Assembly: GCA_023436495.1 (NCBI GenBank)
Contig: JAEZIT010000133.1
Span: 1 to 38,789 of the forward strand
Length of the DNA stretch: 38,789 nucleotides
Direction: 5' to 3'
Source of the DNA: Acidobacteriota bacterium
Lineage (GTDB): Bacteria > Acidobacteriota > Blastocatellia > Pyrinomonadales > Pyrinomonadaceae
The translations under genes and the position numbers were made by a program. Each line of letters begins with the position of its first letter. Position 1 is the stretch's first letter. Of this stretch, positions 32,388 to 38,789 are shown one piece after another. The notes beneath the pieces are model-generated. The model was given only the letters and a program-made list of their open reading frames with translations. It was not told the DNA's origin and ran no database searches.

Positions 32388-34310
32388 ATGAAAAAGATAT
32401 TATATGCCGCGGCGTTTATCGCTATCGCTCTGGTACTTTTCCAGTCGTCGTCTTCCGTATTTTCGGCCAAACGCGTGGTTTCTGCTGAACAACAGAAGCA
32501 AGATCATGAACTTGCCGAAACGATCCGTCGACTTTCCAATCGTTCCGCGGAAGGCCTGGTAGCGGAAACGTTTCGTGACGGCGGAGTGCACGTAGATCTC
32601 CACGGGCGATTTCAAAACGTGATGATCGGCCGCATCGATGATGACAGTGAACCGCTAGCTGCCTGCATCACCGGACTCGGCGAAGCAAATTCGTTTTTCG
32701 GCAGGGATCTGGAAACTGGCGAGATATTGCCCCGCACAGAGTTTGCCTCCGCGACCAAGAAGATTGCCGCCGATCATGGCTTGACCGAAAGAGAATACAA
32801 TTTCTATCTGGATATGATCAGGACAGTGCAGCCGGAACTCAGTCCCGGTTCGGCAACGTTCACGATCTTCAACAACGACGGCGCGGGTGAAGGCTTTAAT
32901 GATCCGAATCCTGCATTTACCGTTGGCGAAGGTGGCAATATGGGCGCCACGGTCGGTGCGCAGCGTCTGAACGTGTTTAATCACGCCGCCGCGATTTGGG
33001 GCTCGTACCTGGACAGCACGATTCCAACGTCGATCCAGGCGAACTTCGATCCGCTTCCGTGTTCATCGGGCGGAGCAGTTCTCGGTTCCGCTGGTACTAT
33101 CGGGATACGTCGCGATTTTCCCGGTGCCGCATTTCCCGGCACCTGGTACCACGATGCATTAGCAGCAAAGATCACCGGCGATCCGACACCTTTCGGGCAT
33201 ACGATTGCCGCGACCTTCAGCAGCAGCGTTGACACAGGCTGTATGGCAGTCGGTTCAAGGTTCTATTACGGATTGGACAATGCTACGCCTTCGATGCGAA
33301 TCAATCTTCTCGTCGTAGTGTTGCACGAAATGGGCCATGGCCTTGGGTTCTCGAGCTTTGTCGACGGCGCCAGTGGGACCATGGTTGACGGACTTCCTGA
33401 CGTTTACATGCATTTCATGTATGACCGCGACCTCGGCCTCTATTGGCACCAGATGACCGATGTACAGCGTCAGGCATCAGCTATGAATGTCAACGACGTG
33501 TTGTGGGACGGGCCGAACGTAAAGCTTGCATCCGGCTCGCTTACGAGCGGCCGCGATGCTGCGACAGGCCGCGTTGAACTGTATACGCCTTCTGCCTTTG
33601 CCAGCGGCTCTTCTATCTCACATTTCAACACAACGGTGGCGCCTAATCTTCTTATGGAGCCGTCGATCAACACGGGCCTGCCGACCGATCTAGACCTGAC
33701 GCGACAGCAAATGCGCGACATCGGTTGGTTCAGGGATGTTGGGGGCGACCGTGTCGCGGATACGATCACGGACGTGTTACCGAGTAGCGGGACACTCATT
33801 TCAGGGAACACTGCAAATATTACATGGACGAACAATGGCGGATTCAACCGCAACGTCCGAATCGAGCTCTCCGTCGACGGCGGAGCGACCTTTCCGTTCG
33901 TGATCGCGTCAAACGTGCCAAATACAGGTAGTTATAGCTGGACGGTGCCGAGTGGTTCGACAACAGCCGCACGCATTCGTGTTCGGGAGTATGATTTCGT
34001 TGCGCCAAGTGGTGCTTCGTCCGCCAATTTTGCTATATCGGCTGCACCAAGTGCCGGGATGGTCGGCGTTTCGGGACGCGTTACCGACGCCACTGGACGC
34101 GCGGTCGTGGGCGCCGTCGTCAGCCTTACCGGCAATTCCGGTATGGCACAGACCGTGCGAACCAACGGGTTCGGTTATTTCCGTTTCCCCGCGGTCCAAG
34201 CCGGCGAGAACTACTTGGCATCCGTTTCGCATAAATTTCACTCCTTCGACTCGCAGGTCATCACAGTTCACGACGAGTTGAACGGGCTGATCTTCGTCAG
34301 CAGCAGGTAG
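32388..34310 (+). CDS. Secreted HExxH-motif protein (putative zinc metalloprotease) with C-terminal carboxypeptidase-regulatory-like domain
   Basis: This 640-residue protein has a signal peptide (1-26) and a central region with the zinc-binding helix HEMGHGLGF (H313, E314, H317). A third metzincin His is not at the usual place (Ser 323), so it is not a classical metzincin. About 460-550 is an Ig-like domain (ITWTNNGGFNRNVRIELSVDGG). About 558-640 is a carboxypeptidase-regulatory-like domain, VSGRVTDATGRAVVGAVVSL...GYFRFPAVQAGE. That C-terminal domain is a frequent ending of secreted proteins in Blastocatellia. Catalytic activity is not proven. No ribosome-binding site precedes the ATG. Confidence 0.8.
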   Translation: MKKILYAAAFIAIALVLFQSSSSVFSAKRVVSAEQQKQDHELAETIRRLSNRSAEGLVAETFRDGGVHVDLHGRFQNVMIGRIDDDSEPLAACITGLGEANSFFGRDLETGEILPRTEFASATKKIAADHGLTEREYNFYLDMIRTVQPELSPGSATFTIFNNDGAGEGFNDPNPAFTVGEGGNMGATVGAQRLNVFNHAAAIWGSYLDSTIPTSIQANFDPLPCSSGGAVLGSAGTIGIRRDFPGAAFPGTWYHDALAAKITGDPTPFGHTIAATFSSSVDTGCMAVGSRFYYGLDNATPSMRINLLVVVLHEMGHGLGFSSFVDGASGTMVDGLPDVYMHFMYDRDLGLYWHQMTDVQRQASAMNVNDVLWDGPNVKLASGSLTSGRDAATGRVELYTPSAFASGSSISHFNTTVAPNLLMEPSINTGLPTDLDLTRQQMRDIGWFRDVGGDRVADTITDVLPSSGTLISGNTANITWTNNGGFNRNVRIELSVDGGATFPFVIASNVPNTGSYSWTVPSGSTTAARIRVREYDFVAPSGASSANFAISAAPSAGMVGVSGRVTDATGRAVVGAVVSLTGNSGMAQTVRTNGFGYFRFPAVQAGENYLASVSHKFHSFDSQVITVHDELNGLIFVSSR

Positions 34311-34333
34311 AGGTTAGCGGCTTTCTCAGTATT

Positions 34334-34370
34334 AATGCCTGTGACAATTGAAACTTTTGTCACAGGCATT
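34334..34370 (+). terminator. Strong stem-loop after the metalloprotease-like gene
   Basis: A perfect 14-bp inverted repeat (34334-34347 with 34357-34370) and 9-nt loop sit 24 bp after the stop codon. No clear T-run follows, so it is a weak intrinsic terminator or an mRNA 3'-end stabiliser. It is the only structured element in the 185-bp gap. Confidence 0.6.
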
Positions 34371-34495
34371 CCGCGTCTAAGCTAACTGACGGTAATTTTG
34401 CTTCTGCTGACGAAAGGCGTATGGTTTGCTGAAACAAATAGCGTTAGCATTCGTACGCACTTACAGCAAATTTTGAGAAATTCCGGAGACAACCT

Positions 34496-36214
34496 ATGAA
34501 ACTTCTTTCTGCTGGTATACTTTTCGCTCTCGTAATGCTGTCCGGCATTGTCGCTGCGGCACAGGACAAAGCTACGCAGATCGATGATCTGGTCAAACGA
34601 TATCATTCGTTCGGCCAGTTCAATGGCACCGTCCTTGTCGCCGAAAACGGCAAGGTCATCTACCGCAAGGGCCACGGCCTGGCAAACATGGAATGGAACA
34701 TTCCAAATACACCGGATACCAAATTCCGGCTTGGATCGATCACCAAACAATTCACCGCTGCGGTCGTGCTTCAGCTCGCTGAACAAGGCAAGCTGAAATT
34801 AGATGGAAAGATCACGGACTATCTTCCGGATTACCGAAAAGACACCGGCGATAAGGTAACAATTCATCAACTGTTAAATCACACGTCCGGCATCCCTAGC
34901 TACACGGGCCTGCCGAAGTTTTTCGCAGAAGTAAGCCGTGATCCATACACGGTTGACGAATTCGTCAAGAAATACTGCAGCGGCGATCTCGAATTCGAGC
35001 CGGGGACTAAGTTTGCATACAACAATTCCGGTTATTTTCTGCTCGGTGCGATCATTGAGAAGATCACCGGTAAACCATACGATCAGGTAGTAAAGGAAAA
35101 CATTTTTGATCCTATCGGAATGAAGAATTCCGGCTATGACACGCACAGCCCGCTCCTTTCGAAACGTGCGTCCGGATATTCGAAACGCGGCGCAACGTAT
35201 GTAAACGCGCCTTACCTGGATATGTCTATCCCTTACGCCGCCGGTTCGCTTTATTCAACCGTCGATGATCTATATCTTTGGGATCAGGCACTTTACGTTG
35301 ACAAGATTCTGTCGGCAGCAAGTAAACAGTTAATGTTCAAACCGGGCCTTGGTCATTACGGGTACGGTTTTGCGATGGAAGACGCGGTGTTGAGCGACGG
35401 CACGACAAAAGTGCCGACGATCGCTCATGGCGGCGGAATTAACGGGTTCAATACCTTGCTGACCCGCATCACGCCGCAGCGTCATCTGGTCGTGCTTTTG
35501 GATAATACCGAACAGGGCCGCTATCATGCCTCGATCACAAAGGCAATAACAAATATTCTATACGGCAAAACTTATGATGTCGCGAAACGTTCCGTTGGCG
35601 AGGCAATGTTCGAAACAATAACTGCGAAAGGCGTGGCGGCCGGTATTGAGCAGTATCGGAACCTTCGGGCAAAGAATGACGCGGATTATACCTTCGACGA
35701 AAACGAGCTGAATACGCTCGGCTATCGCCTTCTGCGCGAAGGCAAGATCAAGGATGCGATAGAGATATTTAAAATCAACGTGGAAATGTTTCCGCGATCA
35801 TCGAATCCGCACGATAGCCTTGGTGAAGCATATGCCGCAGACGGGCAAAAGGACCGCGCTATCAATAGTTACAAACTCGCACTTATGATCGATCCGCAGA
35901 ACGCCGGATCTGCGGCCGCTCTGAAAAAGCTTGAGGGAGGCGGTGCCCCGCCAGCCGATCCGAGATCGTTCGGAATCTATGTCGGCAAATATGAACTTGC
36001 ACCGAATTTTGTGCTCGATATAACGCAAGAAAACGATACGCTTTTTCTGCAGGCTACCGGTCAGCCGAAGGTCGCGCTTGAACCTATTGGGGCTGATTCT
36101 TTTGAGATCAAGATCGTGCAGGCAGAGGTCACATTCATTAAAAGCGAGGACGGTTCCGTAAAGTCTCTGATCCTCGATCAAGGCGGCCGTAAAATGGAAG
36201 CCAAAAGGCAGTGA
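34496..36214 (+). CDS. Secreted beta-lactamase-fold serine hydrolase (family S12) with TPR and C-terminal domain
   Basis: This 572-residue protein has a signal peptide (1-22) and a class C beta-lactamase/penicillin-binding domain. Active-site motifs are S81-I-T-K84, Y175-N-N177 and H311-G-G (HGGGINGF). Residues about 415-475 form a TPR-like repeat pair (IEIFKINVEMFPRSSNPHDSLGEAY), followed by a DUF3471-like beta domain (about 485-572). Such proteins are esterases, peptidases or D-aminopeptidases more often than true lactamases. GGAG precedes the ATG. It is monocistronic, with a terminator 6 bp after the stop. Confidence 0.9.
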   Translation: MKLLSAGILFALVMLSGIVAAAQDKATQIDDLVKRYHSFGQFNGTVLVAENGKVIYRKGHGLANMEWNIPNTPDTKFRLGSITKQFTAAVVLQLAEQGKLKLDGKITDYLPDYRKDTGDKVTIHQLLNHTSGIPSYTGLPKFFAEVSRDPYTVDEFVKKYCSGDLEFEPGTKFAYNNSGYFLLGAIIEKITGKPYDQVVKENIFDPIGMKNSGYDTHSPLLSKRASGYSKRGATYVNAPYLDMSIPYAAGSLYSTVDDLYLWDQALYVDKILSAASKQLMFKPGLGHYGYGFAMEDAVLSDGTTKVPTIAHGGGINGFNTLLTRITPQRHLVVLLDNTEQGRYHASITKAITNILYGKTYDVAKRSVGEAMFETITAKGVAAGIEQYRNLRAKNDADYTFDENELNTLGYRLLREGKIKDAIEIFKINVEMFPRSSNPHDSLGEAYAADGQKDRAINSYKLALMIDPQNAGSAAALKKLEGGGAPPADPRSFGIYVGKYELAPNFVLDITQENDTLFLQATGQPKVALEPIGADSFEIKIVQAEVTFIKSEDGSVKSLILDQGGRKMEAKRQ

Positions 36215-36220
36215 CGACGT

Positions 36221-36249
36221 AAGGCCGGCTAACGCCGGCCTTGATTTTT
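36221..36249 (+). terminator. Intrinsic terminator of the beta-lactamase-fold gene
   Basis: AAGGCCGGC (36221-36229) pairs with GCCGGCCTT (36234-36242) across a 4-nt loop and is followed by GATTTTT. The remaining gap to 36398 holds a bulged hairpin (GATCTTG...CAAGATC, 36259-36285) of unknown role and no gene. Confidence 0.85.
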
Positions 36250-36398
36250 CCGGGTGAAGATCTTGCGTCGTATTACGCCAAGATCCCATTCCCAGACTCG
36301 GTCTCAAAATAGCTTGCCGACTGAAAGCTCGCCGCAGATGATTTTCGGATCTAGTACACCGGGAACACGAAAGGCAAAAATTTCGTTAGAATAATACT

Positions 36399-37022
36399 AT
36401 GTACTGTCCGCAATGCCGGTCCGAACAGGCCGACAACCTGAAATTCTGTAAATCCTGCGGAGCGAATCTGGAAGCCGTTCGAAAGGCGTTGATAGACCCA
36501 GGTTCTGCCGAACGGTTTGACTGGAACAAGACATGGCTAGCCGAAATGATGATGTCCGGCGAAGAATCCGTAAAGCGCTCGGCGGAGCTTGACCGTCTCC
36601 GCGGCATAACGCCGGAGGTCAAACGCAGGAACGAGATAAAGGCAGGCGTGATTACCGCAAGCGCAGGTTTGGGCCTTATGATCGTCCTTATCGTGCTCAT
36701 GAACGGTATCATTGCAACCGGCCGCGTATCCGATGCGGCAGCCGAGATACTGAGCCGCATATGGATCGTTGGCGTTATTCCAATACTCGTCGGTGTCGCA
36801 TTGGTTTTTAATGGAATGTTCGTCAGCAGGGTAGCGAGTCACGGTTCGGCCCATAAAACGGACGACATTCCGCGAGAATTTCCGGACCCACACGATAGTT
36901 TTCTGCCGCCGGCCGAAACCCGAAATATCGCGGACAGTGTCCCGTTCAGTGTAACCGATGAAACCACCCGTCACTTGGAAGAACCACTGCGGAATCGGTC
37001 AAGATCAGGCGACGCCGAATAA
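36399..37022 (+). CDS. Zinc-ribbon membrane protein
   Basis: This 207-residue protein has an N-terminal zinc ribbon (C3, C6 and C17, C20: MYCPQCRSEQADN...FCKSCG), then a ~60-residue charged helical segment. Two transmembrane helices follow (about 82-102 and 116-138), then a polar, Pro- and Ser-containing tail rich in charged residues. This layout is common in Acidobacteriota and other soil bacteria, with unknown function. No ribosome-binding site is visible; the AT-rich TTAGAATAATACT sits directly before the ATG, which would fit a very short leader. The terminator at 37031 follows its stop. Confidence 0.8.
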   Translation: MYCPQCRSEQADNLKFCKSCGANLEAVRKALIDPGSAERFDWNKTWLAEMMMSGEESVKRSAELDRLRGITPEVKRRNEIKAGVITASAGLGLMIVLIVLMNGIIATGRVSDAAAEILSRIWIVGVIPILVGVALVFNGMFVSRVASHGSAHKTDDIPREFPDPHDSFLPPAETRNIADSVPFSVTDETTRHLEEPLRNRSRSGDAE

Positions 37023-37030
37023 ACCGAAAC

Positions 37031-37055
37031 GGGCTTCCGTAAAACGGAAGCCCGC
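37031..37055. terminator. Bidirectional hairpin terminator between zinc-ribbon gene and tmRNA
   Basis: An 11-bp perfect stem (37031-37041 with 37045-37055) and a 3-nt loop lie just after the zinc-ribbon stop codon and just after the 3' end of the tmRNA. On the minus strand it is followed by GTTTCGGTTT, so it can end the tmRNA transcript as well. Confidence 0.75.
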
Positions 37056-37072
37056 CGAAAATTAGATCTTAT

Positions 37073-37446
37073 GGTGGAGGCGGCGGGAATCGAACCCGCA
37101 TCCAAAGGTTGCGACCAGTGAAATCTACACGCTTAGCCCGATTGCTCAAGTCTCGCTTTTGACAAGTAAGCAAGCGGGCGAACCTTGCCAAAAGCCAGCC
37201 CGACTTATGTCTTTGGACGCGTCCGCAGGCGGTGGACGTGCCCTAGCCCAAACTGGGTTATGCCTTTACCGGTCGCATTGGGCAGACTTTCGGCAAGACA
37301 TCGCTGTAGCTAAATTTAATTAGGCAGCGAGAGCTAATTCTTGATTAGCATTTGTGTTCTGTAAGTTTTTTTAACGAGCTCACCTACAGAAAGCCCGACG
37401 TGCATCCAAAGATCTATACAAGCCCCTGTCGAAGCCTGTCGCCCCC
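37073..37446 (-). ncRNA. ssrA: Transfer-messenger RNA (tmRNA)
   Basis: This 374-nt gene rescues stalled ribosomes and tags their products. The tRNA-like ends are visible: 5' GGGGGCG pairs with CGCCTCC before an encoded CCA (37073-37075), and the T-arm reads GGTTCGATTCCCGCC. An internal reading frame ends in ALAA and a UAA (37320-37322). The tag ends NANQELALAA. Because the next upstream in-frame UAA is at 37371-37373, it can have at most 16 codons. I cannot fix the resume codon. Pseudoknot-like complementary GC stretches follow the tag. No candidate split or permutation is seen. Confidence 0.95.
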
Positions 37447-37483
37447 ATCTTTCCGGAACCTGACGGCTCCAAAGAGGAAAGCT

Positions 37484-37512
37484 AGTTTACGTGATTTGGA
37501 TGAAAATTGAAA
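37484..37512 (-). promoter_or_regulatory. Candidate ssrA promoter
   Basis: On the minus strand TTTCAA (37507-37512), a 17-bp spacer and TAAACT (37484-37489) lie about 38 bp before the mature 5' end, leaving a short leader for RNase P removal. The hexamers are only partly consensus. The same TTTCAA with a 17-bp spacer occurs before narK. Confidence 0.3.
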
Positions 37513-37539
37513 GCCTTACGTTGCAGTCATTTGCCTGTT

Positions 37540-38046
37540 TCAGATCTTGCGGGAATCGTACGCCCAATGAAGCAATGCCTGGCGCTGCCGCGGCCGGCAA
37601 TCAAGGGCTAGCGGCGGGCAATTGTTCTTAAGCTGGGTCACATGCCGACGGATCGCCCGCCAACGGCGAATCTGCCGTTCGTCGTCCAGACACCGGCGGC
37701 CATAATAATAACGACAGTACCACTGGAACCAGCCGCGCGGGTCCTCGCGATAGATCCAGCCGTTTTTCCGCCATACGGCCAGTGGCTGCGATGCGTTTAC
37801 GCCGAAAAAATTGAGCTTGGGATCATGCCGCTCCGGACAGAGCTTAGCGTTTGCGAACCAATCCGGCGGGAATTCAGCGCGGCAGTCGGTCATATACCTT
37901 CCGCCGAACACTCCGAGCGCGAGCATTTCTTTAGGCGTCAATTCGGGCTGAAAATCCGGACTGAAATTTTCACCGGCGGGTTCGACCAACTGGTAGGCGT
38001 AGCCGCTCTGCATTTTGTCGTTGACCTCGATCCATTGCGGCTTCAT
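37540..38046 (-). CDS. Conserved hypothetical protein (Trp/Arg/Cys-rich, unknown function)
   Basis: This 168-residue soluble protein has many conserved-looking aromatic and basic motifs: MLALGVFGGRYMTDCRAEFP (about 40-59), FFGVNASQPLAVWRKNGW, EDPRGWFQWYCRYYYGRR, ERQIRRWRAIRRHV and the ending RQRQALLHWAYDSRK. I recall this family as widespread in bacteria and some fungi with no assigned function. The highly conserved, Trp-rich sequence suggests a nucleic-acid or cofactor-binding role, but that is only a guess. It lies 15 bp after the STAS-like gene. Confidence 0.8.
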   Translation of the reverse strand: MKPQWIEVNDKMQSGYAYQLVEPAGENFSPDFQPELTPKEMLALGVFGGRYMTDCRAEFPPDWFANAKLCPERHDPKLNFFGVNASQPLAVWRKNGWIYREDPRGWFQWYCRYYYGRRCLDDERQIRRWRAIRRHVTQLKNNCPPLALDCRPRQRQALLHWAYDSRKI

Positions 38047-38061
38047 GAATTTACTCGGATC

Positions 38062-38454
38062 TCATTCGGCTTGATCGGCCTGATTTGCCAGCAGCCAGCG
38101 TTCGGCTTCACCGAGGTCGTGAAATATCTGCATCTTGATATCCTTACTTCGAAGGATCGCCTTGCCTGCTTCGGGGATGTCATAGTGCCCATGGCGATCG
38201 TAAAATGCGAGAATCCGGCCTTTCAACAGATCCGCGACCGGGCCGATGATCGTCAGCATCTCGGTCATACTTATCATTTCGACAAAGTTGTGATCGAGAA
38301 GGATCTTGGAGCAGTCGCGTCTTTCGCATTCGTCGATGATCTCGTTCCAGTAATCCAGCGCAACCTGAGGCGTTACACGCAAACCGCCGACGATCGCAAG
38401 CAAGTAGGTTCCGCGATATTCGATCTCTATAAGATAGTCTTTTTCATCCGCCAC
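38062..38454 (-). CDS. STAS/SpoIIAA-like small protein
   Basis: This 130-residue protein resembles the STAS-like single-domain fold used in bacterial signalling and lipid binding. A beta-strand start (YLIEIEYRGTYLLAIVGG) is followed by alternating helices and strands, with KILLDHNFVEMISMTEML in the middle and KILAF/YDRHGHYDIPEAGKAI-like segments near the end. No catalytic residues are evident. It is co-directional with the conserved hypothetical gene (37540) and with purF upstream. Assignment is by fold impression and moderate. Confidence 0.55.
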   Translation of the reverse strand: MADEKDYLIEIEYRGTYLLAIVGGLRVTPQVALDYWNEIIDECERRDCSKILLDHNFVEMISMTEMLTIIGPVADLLKGRILAFYDRHGHYDIPEAGKAILRSKDIKMQIFHDLGEAERWLLANQADQAE

Positions 38455-38512
38455 GCACCTTTATATATTCCATTACGCGTCCGTTTTCAAGATATTTGTT
38501 TAAATACAATGA

Positions 38513-38789
38513 TTACGCCGCCTTGCCGTTAGCGATCAACGTAGGATATTTGCCCGACCAGCAAGCCGCGCAGGAGGCTTCCGGGTTCAGGCCGATACTT
38601 GTCAGCATTCCTTCCATTGACAGGTACCCGAGGCTGTCTGCTTCGATATAACGGCAGACCTCCTCAACCGACATTTGCGCGGCGATCAGGTCGGCTTTGC
38701 TTGGAGTATCGACGCCGTAGTAGCAGGGCGAGATCGTCGGTGGGCACGAAATGCGCATATGCACCTCCTTGGCGCCCGCTTCGCGCACC
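38513..38789 (-). CDS. purF: Amidophosphoribosyltransferase, C-terminal fragment (cut by window edge)
   Basis: The frame enters from the right edge with no start in the window. It holds about 91 C-terminal residues: VREAGAKEVHMRISCPPTISP, then CYYGVDTPSKADLIAA, EEVCRYIEADSLGYLSMEG and CAACWSGKYPT. These are the conserved C-terminal PurF stretches after the PRPP-binding loop, including the two cysteines that bind the iron-sulfur cluster in many PurF enzymes. The full enzyme catalyses the first step of purine synthesis. It ends 58 bp before the STAS-like gene. Confidence 0.9.
   Translation of the reverse strand, partial: VREAGAKEVHMRISCPPTISPCYYGVDTPSKADLIAAQMSVEEVCRYIEADSLGYLSMEGMLTSIGLNPEASCAACWSGKYPTLIANGKAA

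Noticed and set aside
37642..38532. A 296-codon open frame on the plus strand
   Set aside because: It is antisense to two minus-strand genes with conserved sequence; it has no motif and no ribosome-binding site.

Overview
The window is one continuous piece of bacterial chromosome with about 40 protein genes and one tmRNA. It carries no insertion sequence, phage gene, CRISPR array, rRNA or tRNA that I can see. The best guess for the source is an Acidobacteriota bacterium of the Blastocatellia/Pyrinomonadales type. The reasons are secreted proteins ending in a carboxypeptidase-regulatory-like repeat (32388-34310), zinc-ribbon membrane proteins, a GC content a little above 50%, and a clade II (Sec-type) nitrous oxide reductase cluster. 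This placement is inference from protein style, not from a marker tree.

Layout. 1-2965: truncated ppsA, glpX and a 7Fe ferredoxin (central metabolism). 2985-6175 (minus): a narK / hemerythrin / porin unit. 6313-12927 (minus): an unusual nitrate-reductase-type operon with a b-type cytochrome carrying a zinc ribbon, a 4-TM protein, a NasA/NarB-like molybdoenzyme, a universal stress protein, a four-cluster ferredoxin, a Rieske protein, a small 2-TM protein and a DUF3565 protein. 13029-14585 (plus): a RIC iron-sulfur repair protein and a YwiC-like membrane protein. 14586-27345 (minus): a twelve-gene nos operon reading FAD/FeS oxidoreductase, Rieske, DUF2231-like membrane protein, b6-type cytochrome b, pentaheme cytochrome c, NosZ, NosB-like, NosD, NosF, NosL, NosY and a formylglycine-enzyme-like protein. 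27635-32148: housekeeping genes (def, trmB, rhomboid, fabG, rph, murI). 32388-37022: secreted protease-like protein, beta-lactamase-fold hydrolase and zinc-ribbon membrane protein. 37073-37446: tmRNA. 37540-end: two small conserved proteins and the 3' end of purF.

How it fits together. The middle 25 kb is a respiratory nitrogen-oxide island. NarK and the porin would move nitrate/nitrite, and the molybdoenzyme operon would reduce nitrate. RIC and the hemerythrin protein would handle nitric oxide or nitrosative damage. The nos operon appears to encode a complete route from a pyridine nucleotide or ferredoxin through a Rieske/cytochrome b pair and a membrane-anchored pentaheme cytochrome to NosZ. 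No nitrite reductase (NirK, NirS, NrfA) or nitric oxide reductase is present, so within this window the pathway is truncated to its first and last steps.

The most unusual parts are the composition of the nitrate-reductase operon, which has several uncharacterised membrane subunits and a Tat-type Rieske next to an apparently cytoplasmic Mo subunit, and the self-contained electron-delivery half of the nos operon with its FGE-like last gene.
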